Source: Bacillota bacterium (GTDB lineage Bacteria > Bacillota > Clostridia > Peptostreptococcales > Anaerovoracaceae). From it: a stretch of 10,836 nucleotides of DNA. Under the pieces are notes generated by a model. That model had not been told where the DNA came from. It was given only the letters and a program-made list of their open reading frames with translations, and searched no databases. How positions within the stretch are numbered: the first letter of the stretch is position 1; each line of letters begins with the position of its first letter. Shown piece after piece: positions 5,728 to 10,836 of this stretch. The stretch covers positions 1-10,836 of the forward strand of contig JAFZRK010000011.1 in assembly GCA_017619905.1 (NCBI GenBank), read 5' to 3'. A program made the position numbers and the translations under genes.

Positions 5728-7071
5728 ATGATACTTATCGCAGCTGCAGCCGTCATAGTCATACTGGCGCTTCTGCTCGGAATAAAACGTTCCAACAAGA
5801 GGGACGTCTTCCACCTTCTGGCAGTGCTTATAAGCGCGGCGGCGGCATATTTCCTTACCGTAAAAATCGCAGACAAACTGTATTCCTTCGGCGAGAGCAA
5901 ATACGGTTTCGGCACCGAGGACCTGCCCTTCTTCAGGCAGATGATGACTACGGCGGCGAGACCGGCCGCCATTCTGGCCGCGTTCATAGTGCTGTTCATC
6001 ATCATCGGCCTCTTTTTCCACTTCATAGCGAAGGATAGGAAAAAAGACAAGGATAAGGAAAAGAAGAAGCCCAACGTTCTCCTGAAGCTGATCCTGAACC
6101 TTATCTCGGGCATAGTGATAGCGGCGGTGTTCGTCATCCCGGCCGACTTTTACGCTTCGAATTACGGCAAGCTCCTGAACATAGCGGACAGCTACGGAAT
6201 GGGCATTGAAGAAGAACTGCCGGCCCTTGAAAAATACGGACTTGGCAGCGATCTCTTAAAGCCGGTCGAAGACGCGCTCACCGGAGTGGAGTACAACGGA
6301 CAGAAGTTCTCCCTTACGCAGTGCGCGGAGTGCGCCAAGGGGTTCAGTACCATCTTCAACAAGTCCGGCGACGAGGAGACGGTAAAGGCCCTGATAGATA
6401 CCCTGCGCACAGACGAGGAAGCCGACCGCCTGTACGGAATCCTGTCCACGGAGCTGAGCGACACCATACAGGACGCGAAGCTCAAGAAGGTCCTGGAGCA
6501 GGAAGGCCGCACGTCCAACAAACTGCGCGCCATCCTTGAGATACAGCAGCTCAAGGACATGATGGCAGGCAGTATCGACACCTACTCCACCCTGAAGGGC
6601 TTCCTGGAGAACGCCGAGAAAGACAAATGCGCTGCGCTGGCTGCCCTCTGCACCTTCGACGAGATAAAGCTGGTCAACTTCAAGGGCGGCTACAACGCCC
6701 CGCTGATAGCGGACATCATAAGGCACATGGCCGACATTCCGGACCGGAGCCCGGAAGGCATCGAGAAGGAAGCTCAGGCGCTTACGTATCTGTTCAACAT
6801 AGACCCCGTAGACACCCAGAGCTGCTTCAACTACAACGATCTGGACCCGGATCTGGTAGCGAAATACATAAACGACAGCTGGCTGCTAAAGAACGCATAC
6901 ATAAACGTTACGGAGAACGGCACGGTCACGGATCCGTGCGGCATTGCGTCCAGGATATTCAGCTTCTACTCTTCCACGATAATCTACCGGCTGGACACCG
7001 TCTACGGTTTCGGTCCGGACAGCGACCTGTACAAGAGCTTGCTGGCGTTCTTCGACATCAAGGAGATATAG
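5728..7071 (+). CDS. Membrane protein with CvpA-like four-helix start and large C-terminal domain (unknown function)
   Basis: I do not recognise the whole protein (447 residues). Helices lie at about 1-18, 27-44, 79-99 and 117-138. A Lys/Asp-rich loop (KDRKKDKDKEKKK, 102-114) separates helices 3 and 4. The order and the Gly/Ala-rich fourth helix resemble CvpA (colicin V production) proteins, but weakly. By the positive-inside rule the basic stretch after helix 1 and the Lys-rich loop are cytoplasmic, so residues 140-447 would face outside. That domain is mainly helical, has six cysteines including a CxxC (199-202) plus Cys301, 308, 366 and 404, and no motif I can name. ATG 5728 has GGAG 6 bases upstream. 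It probably forms an operon with the ABC exporter and ends at the shared terminator near 7120. The link to export is inferred from position only. Confidence 0.8.
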   Translation: MILIAAAAVIVILALLLGIKRSNKRDVFHLLAVLISAAAAYFLTVKIADKLYSFGESKYGFGTEDLPFFRQMMTTAARPAAILAAFIVLFIIIGLFFHFIAKDRKKDKDKEKKKPNVLLKLILNLISGIVIAAVFVIPADFYASNYGKLLNIADSYGMGIEEELPALEKYGLGSDLLKPVEDALTGVEYNGQKFSLTQCAECAKGFSTIFNKSGDEETVKALIDTLRTDEEADRLYGILSTELSDTIQDAKLKKVLEQEGRTSNKLRAILEIQQLKDMMAGSIDTYSTLKGFLENAEKDKCAALAALCTFDEIKLVNFKGGYNAPLIADIIRHMADIPDRSPEGIEKEAQALTYLFNIDPVDTQSCFNYNDLDPDLVAKYINDSWLLKNAYINVTENGTVTDPCGIASRIFSFYSSTIIYRLDTVYGFGPDSDLYKSLLAFFDIKEI

Positions 7072-7104
7072 GCGGATCATTCGCCGCAAGCGGATAATAC
7101 GCAT

Positions 7105-7140
7105 AAAAAACAACGGTTCCGGAGAGCCGTTGTTTTATTA
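7105..7140. terminator. Bidirectional terminator between convergent genes
   Basis: AACAACGGTTC and GAGCCGTTGTT form an 11-bp stem (one G-T pair) around the loop CGGA (7109-7134). A-runs lie on the left and T-runs on the right, so it can stop the membrane-protein transcript (+) and the symporter transcript (-). Confidence 0.85.
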
Positions 7141-7171
7141 TCCTTGATACCGTCAGCCGCAGCACGGAAGG

Positions 7172-8770
7172 TCAGTTTTTGGAATAGTACTTCTTCTTGT
7201 CCAGCATGTTCTCCTGATTCGCCACGATGAGCGAGCCGACCATGTCGCAGACGGCGTTGTTCGCGGTCCTCAGAAGACCCGCGATGACTTCTACGCCCAG
7301 CACCATGGCTACCGCCTCCTCCACCGGAAGACCCAGCGTCCTGAGCAGAGCCGTAAGGCAGATTATGGAGGAACCCACCACCGGGGGAGCGCCCGCGGAC
7401 AGCATGAATATCGCGAACGTCATGGTTATGTAGACCGGCAGATTGATGGGCAGTCCGTACAGGCGGGCCAGAAGCAGACCGAACACCGACATGTAGATGG
7501 TGGTACCGTCCATGTTTACCGTAGCGCCCAGAGGAATCGACAGCGAATACACTTTTCTGTCTATGCCCAGATCCCCGCAGATCTTCATGTTCAGAGGTAT
7601 GGCGGCGCTGGAAGAACCCGTGCCGACCACCTGCAGTATGTAAGGCAGGTATTTCTTTGTAAATACAAGGGGCTTCAGCTTGCCCAGGATCCACAGAAGC
7701 AGATGGTAGAAGACTATCATCACCACTATCGTGAGCAGGTAGACTCCCACGCCTGCAAGTATCGGCTTGCCCATGTTGCTTCCCGCGCTTCCGGCGAGTA
7801 TCGTCTTGGAAACTATGCAGAATATAAGCAGCGGCATGAAGCCCACCAGGGCGTTGGTCATCTTGAGGAACACTTCGTTCCCCGCGTTGATGATGTCCTG
7901 TATCGCCTTGGCTTTGGCGCCCACGGCGGTCACCGCCAGGCCCATGAATACCGCAAGGAATATTATCTGTATGGTGTCGCCTTCCAGGAACGCTTTTATG
8001 AAGTTTTCCGGGATTATCTTAAGGAACGAATCCTTGAACGAAATGTCCACGGCAGCGTCCGCGGCTACCGTCCCGCTGAGCGCGACGGATCCGAAGCGGT
8101 ACGGTTTGAATATCTCCACCATTATGAAGCCGAATACCGTGGCGCAGAGGGTGGTCATCATGTAGATGCCCATTATCTTGCCGCCTACCCTGCCCAGCTG
8201 CGACGGGTTTCCGAAGCCGACTATGGCGCTGGCTATGGAGAAGAACACCAGCGGCGGGATCAGCATGTTGAGGCAGTTCATGAACAGCGTCTGCCCGGAG
8301 TCCATTATCTCCGTTGCTATCCACTGGCAGACCTGCGGGGACAGGGCCGCCTTGAGAATGAACGACAGCACAAGTCCAAGTATGCCCGCGCCCACCAGTT
8401 TGTAGAGCAGCATGTAGCGGGACTTGTAGGCCGTGATGGTTATGACGTTTGTGCCCTTCTGGTTCTTGGCGTGGATGTCGTCCGCGAAGGACTGCATCAG
8501 CGCGGCGCGCATGGGATCCGATCCGCTTACCTTGAGAGGATCGAACGCTTCGCCTTTGGAGAAGAACTTTATTTTGAACGTGCCGCCGACGTAGCTGGTC
8601 TTTACGGTTATCTCTTCGTCCGTTGCGTTCTCCAGCATGGTCATGAGAGTCTCCTCGGACATGAGGAGCGCCCTGTTCTCTTCGTTCTTTTTAAGCTTAT
8701 GCCTGCGGATGTCCTCGTTTATGAAATTGAGTATCTCCGCGGGTCTTTCTTTAGAAAAGACTTTCTTCAT
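7172..8770 (-). CDS. SLC1/DAACS-type cation symporter with a soluble N-terminal domain
   Basis: Likely a Na+- or H+-coupled importer of an organic acid or amino acid in the cytoplasmic membrane. The 532 residues divide into a soluble part (about 1-117) and a transporter core (about 120-520). The core has the serine-rich hairpin GTGSSSAAIPLNM (383-395), the TM7 motif NMDGT (419-423), the HP2 loop SAGAPPVVGSS (458-468), and the TM8 motif R501-T502, N505 and D509, which match GltPh Arg397, Thr398, Asn401 and Asp405. The GltPh Asp394 position is Gly498. The N-terminal domain has an EEXXXXXXEN helix (39-48) and FSKGEAFDP (70-78), faintly like the N-box and the ATP-binding loop of GHKL ATPases, with key Asp and Gly missing. 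ATG 8770 has GAGG 6 bases upstream; the frame extends 33 codons further up without support and across the -10 box. Confidence 0.87.
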   Translation of the reverse strand: MKKVFSKERPAEILNFINEDIRRHKLKKNEENRALLMSEETLMTMLENATDEEITVKTSYVGGTFKIKFFSKGEAFDPLKVSGSDPMRAALMQSFADDIHAKNQKGTNVITITAYKSRYMLLYKLVGAGILGLVLSFILKAALSPQVCQWIATEIMDSGQTLFMNCLNMLIPPLVFFSIASAIVGFGNPSQLGRVGGKIMGIYMMTTLCATVFGFIMVEIFKPYRFGSVALSGTVAADAAVDISFKDSFLKIIPENFIKAFLEGDTIQIIFLAVFMGLAVTAVGAKAKAIQDIINAGNEVFLKMTNALVGFMPLLIFCIVSKTILAGSAGSNMGKPILAGVGVYLLTIVVMIVFYHLLLWILGKLKPLVFTKKYLPYILQVVGTGSSSAAIPLNMKICGDLGIDRKVYSLSIPLGATVNMDGTTIYMSVFGLLLARLYGLPINLPVYITMTFAIFMLSAGAPPVVGSSIICLTALLRTLGLPVEEAVAMVLGVEVIAGLLRTANNAVCDMVGSLIVANQENMLDKKKYYSKN

Positions 8771-8794
8771 ATCTGACCTCGCATATAATGTTTT

Positions 8795-8823
8795 ATTATA
8801 CCCGAAACTCGCGCGACTGATAA
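8795..8823 (-). promoter_or_regulatory. Promoter of the symporter gene
   Basis: A perfect -10 TATAAT (8795-8800) on the minus strand, with TTATCA (8818-8823) 17 bp upstream. The leader is about 19 bases, which is consistent with the chosen start. Confidence 0.6.
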
Positions 8824-8876
8824 TACTTTTTACACAAAAAAACTGCCGCTGTCCAAAGCCGCGGCCCATGCATGCG

Positions 8877-8902
8877 AAAACGGCTCCCCGCAGGGAGCCG
8901 TT
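8877..8902 (-). terminator. Terminator of the DUF937 gene
   Basis: AACGGCTCCC and GGGAGCCGTT form a perfect 10-bp stem with a 4-base loop (8879-8902). On the minus strand it continues into TTTT (8877-8880). It lies 35 bases past the DUF937 stop codon and upstream of the symporter promoter. Confidence 0.85.
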
Positions 8903-8936
8903 CTTCTGTCTTTTGCCTGTATGCAGGGCTCGGGGC

Positions 8937-9566
8937 TTACTTTATAAGCTTTCCTACGATGCCTACTACGTCGCCGATGTCCAATCCGTCGCTGAGGTCT
9001 ACGCCGCTCTTCTTGGAAGTGCTCTTCTTGCTGGAAGAAGTTCCGGAGCCGAGCATGGTGCCGATGAGACTGCCTACGTCCACGTTGCTGAGCAGCGAAG
9101 ACATGAGATCCGTGGTCTGCGCGGTCTTGGCCTTCTGCGTGGTAGCGGTCTTGGTCTGCGCGGTGGTCTGCTGGCCGAGCAAGCTCATGAGCAGAGGAGC
9201 CGCAGCGGAAAGAACGGACGTCGCCTGCTTCTGGGTAACGCCTGCCTGGCTTGCAACGCTCTTGGTGATGGAGTTGGTCTGGTTGCCGAAGAGGTGCTGG
9301 ATGATCTTTGCGCCGTCGTTCAGATCTACGTTGTTGTAGAAGGACGCCAGGTTGGAAGTGTCATCCTGAGCATGGGATGCAAGCGCCTTGGCAAAGCTGG
9401 TAGCGGTGGAAGTCTGCTGGGACTGCTTGTTGGCTCCTGCCAGAAGCGAAGGAAGCGCGTTTGCAAGAATGCTGGTAACATCAGTCGAAGAAGAGCCCGT
9501 AGCGCTGCTGATGCCCTGCTGGCTCTGCGTGCTCAGAAATACGTTCATTAAGCTTGAAAGATCCAT
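8937..9566 (-). CDS. DUF937 family protein
   Basis: A 209-residue protein of unknown function, probably cytoplasmic. The core fits DUF937: GAKIIQHLFG (85-94), then a short helix, SQAGVTQKQATSVLSAAAPLLMSLLG (106-131) with the invariant-looking P-L-L/M-x-x-L-G ending. The flanks are Ser/Thr/Gln/Ala rich (13-56, 131-152), with a second LLS..DVGSLIGTMLG segment (157-172). A Lys/Ser stretch (178-187) and a short conserved-looking end follow. There is no signal peptide and no membrane segment. ATG 9566 has GGAGG 6 bases upstream. It is divergent from the Cys/His membrane protein gene, with 172 bases holding both promoters, and it has a clear terminator of its own. Confidence 0.85.
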   Translation of the reverse strand: MDLSSLMNVFLSTQSQQGISSATGSSSTDVTSILANALPSLLAGANKQSQQTSTATSFAKALASHAQDDTSNLASFYNNVDLNDGAKIIQHLFGNQTNSITKSVASQAGVTQKQATSVLSAAAPLLMSLLGQQTTAQTKTATTQKAKTAQTTDLMSSLLSNVDVGSLIGTMLGSGTSSSKKSTSKKSGVDLSDGLDIGDVVGIVGKLIK

Positions 9567-9619
9567 TTTGTTCCTCCGATATTATATTCAGAAAACCGTG
9601 TTGTTTTGCTAACGAATCA

Positions 9620-9648
9620 ATTATGCTCTTTTTATCCTAAAAATGCAA
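9620..9648 (-). promoter_or_regulatory. Promoter of the DUF937 gene
   Basis: On the minus strand TTGCAT (9643-9648), a 17-bp spacer and CATAAT (9620-9625). A nearer TATAAT at 9581-9586 would put the start inside the ribosome site, so I prefer this pair. Confidence 0.55.
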
Positions 9649-9677
9649 GAAATATACTAATTGCAGCAAAAATCGTG

Positions 9678-9683
9678 TATAAT
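9678..9683 (+). promoter_or_regulatory. -10 box of the Cys/His membrane protein gene
   Basis: A perfect TATAAT directly preceded by GTG, 55 bases before the start codon. No convincing -35 is seen. It is divergent from, and about 30 bases away from, the DUF937 -35 box. Confidence 0.5.
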
Positions 9684-9738
9684 GATTTGCGTAAAAAAAG
9701 TCGTTATCGAGTGCATTCAGATAAAAGGAGATAACTAA

Positions 9739-10488
9739 ATGGCTGAAAAGAAAGAAAAGAAACTGGTAGCTGCTTCCGAAAGCTCCGCTGCCAAGAAGAA
9801 AGAGACCATAACCACTCCGTCCGGCTATACCGCAAAGGCGGCCAAACCGGTAGGAAACGCGGGCGGACTCAGAGCCGGCGCAGTCATCCTCTGGATAGTT
9901 GCGATCGCGTTCGAAGCCCTCGCCATACTGGTGCTGTTCGGCAAGATCAGTCTCAACTTCATGCCGCAGATCTGGCAGCTCATCGCGTTCCTGGTGCTGG
10001 ATCTCGTCTGCGTCATCATCGGATCCTCGCTCTGGAAGAAGGCCAACCACATCGCTCCGGCATCCGCCGCCAACAAAGTAAAGTTCTGGCTGTGGAACAA
10101 CCTGGGACTGATAGTTTCCTGCTTCGCGTTCATTCCTATCATAATCCTTCTGCTCACCAACAAGGATCTTGACAAGAAGACCAAGACGATCGCTGTCATC
10201 GTTGCGATAATAGCCCTTCTTATCGGAGGCGCCGCCAGCATCGATTACAACCCCGTCTCCAGCGAAGAGCTCAACGCCGCGGAGACCGCTCTCGGAGATA
10301 CCATAGTCTACTGGTCCCCGTTCGGAAAGGTATACCACACCCACGACGACTGCCAGGCGCTCAACGTTTCCGAGCAGCTGACCTACGGCACCGTGGACGA
10401 GGCAATAGCCGCGAACCGCACCAGACTGTGCAAGTTCTGCGCAAACAGGGACAACATAACCACCGTTGTAACGGACGAAACGAAATAG
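9739..10488 (+). CDS. Four-helix membrane protein with C-terminal Cys/His (possible zinc) domain
   Basis: A 249-residue membrane protein of unknown function. A Lys/Ser/Ala-rich N-terminus (1-43) is followed by four helices (about 45-68, 76-98, 118-139, 149-168). A soluble C-terminal domain (170-249) has the pattern SPFGKVYHTHDDC (193-205), GTVDEAI (217-223) and RLCKFC (229-234). His200, His202, Cys205, Cys231 and Cys234 could form a metal site. With an even helix count and a Lys-rich N-terminus inside, the domain would also be inside by topology; this is not certain. ATG 9739 has AAGGAG 8 bases upstream. The gene has its own promoter and a strong terminator, and is divergent from the DUF937 gene. 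I cannot assign a reaction. Confidence 0.82.
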   Translation: MAEKKEKKLVAASESSAAKKKETITTPSGYTAKAAKPVGNAGGLRAGAVILWIVAIAFEALAILVLFGKISLNFMPQIWQLIAFLVLDLVCVIIGSSLWKKANHIAPASAANKVKFWLWNNLGLIVSCFAFIPIIILLLTNKDLDKKTKTIAVIVAIIALLIGGAASIDYNPVSSEELNAAETALGDTIVYWSPFGKVYHTHDDCQALNVSEQLTYGTVDEAIAANRTRLCKFCANRDNITTVVTDETK

Positions 10489-10504
10489 CAGTACGCGCAT
10501 TTCC

Positions 10505-10532
10505 GCCCCGCCTCTCCGGCGGGGCTTTTTTT
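10505..10532 (+). terminator. Terminator of the Cys/His membrane protein gene
   Basis: GCCCCGCC and GGCGGGGC form an 8-bp all-GC stem with loop TCTCC, followed by seven T (10526-10532), 16 bases past the stop codon. Confidence 0.93.
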
Positions 10533-10586
10533 ATTAACTGCTTCAGAATGCGCGCTAAGGGTGCCGGACCGCCATTCCTGCCAATG

Positions 10587-10611
10587 AAAAAGCCCCGGAA
10601 AGATCCGGGGC
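10587..10611 (-). terminator. Terminator of the Ala/Glu/Lys-rich gene
   Basis: GCCCCGGA and TCCGGGGC form an 8-bp stem with loop AAGA (10592-10611). On the minus strand five T follow (10587-10591). It lies 25 bases past the stop codon at 10637-10639. Confidence 0.88.
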
Positions 10612-10636
10612 CTTAGTCAGCTTTACAGCTGAAGTT

Positions 10637-10836
10637 TTAGGACTTTTTCTTGCCGAAGAGACCGGAAAGGAATCCCTTCTTCTCTTCCTCGACCTTGGTC
10701 TCCACATTGGATGCAAGAGTCTCTTTCTTAGCGGCGAAGTCTGCAGCAGCTGCTGCGGCCTTCTCAGCGGCTGCCTTCTCTGCAGCGGCCTTCTCGGCTG
10801 CGACCTTTGCCTGGGACTCTGCCAGAGCGGCCTTAG
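10637..10836 (-). CDS. C-terminus of an Ala/Glu/Lys-rich, probably coiled-coil protein (partial)
   Basis: Only the last 66 residues are visible; the start lies past the right edge. They read as a long helix with AEKAA units repeated about three times (15-base period in the DNA, GCCTTCTC at 10758, 10773 and 10788 on the plus strand). Then come six alanines, a charged helix (KKETLASNVETKVEEEKKG), and a short end GFLSGLFGKKKS. The stop is TAA at 10637-10639. The codon use matches the neighbours and a good terminator follows, so this is a real gene and not a shadow frame. The basic Gly/Phe-rich tail could be an amphipathic or membrane-contact end. I cannot name the family from this part; the domains at the N-terminus are unseen. 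Confidence 0.7.
   Translation of the reverse strand, partial: KAALAESQAKVAAEKAAAEKAAAEKAAAAAADFAAKKETLASNVETKVEEEKKGFLSGLFGKKKS

Noticed and set aside
3712..6021. Open frame of 769 codons on the minus strand across the ABC transporter
   Set aside because: It is a codon-bias shadow of the ABC and membrane-protein genes: its translation is rich in His, Tyr, Val and Asp without any domain, it has no ribosome site, and it runs through the DUF1508 terminator.
7703..8776. 357-codon plus-strand frame
   Set aside because: Antisense to the symporter; composition full of His, Tyr, Glu and Arg, with no motif and no ribosome site.
8771..8869. N-terminal extension of the symporter by 33 codons
   Set aside because: It crosses the TATAAT box (8795-8800), and GAGG fits ATG 8770.
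9637..10500. 287-codon minus-strand frame
   Set aside because: Antisense to the Cys/His membrane protein, overlaps its promoter, and has no motif of its own.

Overview
The window looks like a compact, moderately GC-rich chromosome segment of an anaerobic, low-complexity Bacillota (Clostridia-type) bacterium. The reasons are GGAGG-type ribosome sites at nearly every gene, consensus TTGACA/TATAAT-like promoters, many tight intrinsic terminators, and gene families typical of that group: a P-loop uridine kinase, PrmA, a YegP-type DUF1508 protein, DUF937, an ABC-B exporter and an SLC1-type symporter. Ile is encoded very often by ATA despite the GC-rich background, which is a lineage-like trait. 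I see no phage, transposon, CRISPR, rRNA or tRNA signatures, and no gene-free stretch longer than 300 bases. The taxon cannot be fixed from the sequence alone.

Left part (1-3240). A minus-strand uridine/nucleoside kinase (partial, its C-terminus lies beyond the left edge) is divergent from surE (+). surE converges with a minus-strand HAD 5'-nucleotidase, with only 7 bp between the stop codons. So three neighbouring genes act on nucleotides: one kinase and two phosphatases. Upstream of the HAD gene, on the same strand, is prmA (ribosomal protein L11 methyltransferase, TTG start). A perfect 10-bp dyad plus T-run separates prmA from the HAD gene and overlaps the probable HAD promoter.

Middle part (3240-7140). 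A strong promoter drives a two-repeat YegP/DUF1508 protein with its own terminator. It is followed by a probable two-gene operon: an ABC exporter half-transporter, then a membrane protein with a CvpA-like four-helix start and a large, probably extracytoplasmic domain of about 300 residues. The operon ends at a bidirectional terminator shared with the convergent symporter gene.

Right part (7140-10836). A minus-strand SLC1 (dicarboxylate/amino acid:cation) symporter carries an unusual soluble N-terminal domain of about 115 residues with faint resemblance to GHKL/anti-sigma-type ATPases. Next are a minus-strand DUF937 protein and, divergent from it, a four-helix membrane protein ending in a Cys/His domain that may bind zinc. 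The right edge cuts a minus-strand gene whose C-terminus is an Ala/Glu/Lys heptad-like helix. Convergent genes here each have their own terminator.

No obvious new multi-gene system is visible. The most unusual items are the symporter fusion, the ABC/CvpA-like pair and the shortened uridine kinase.
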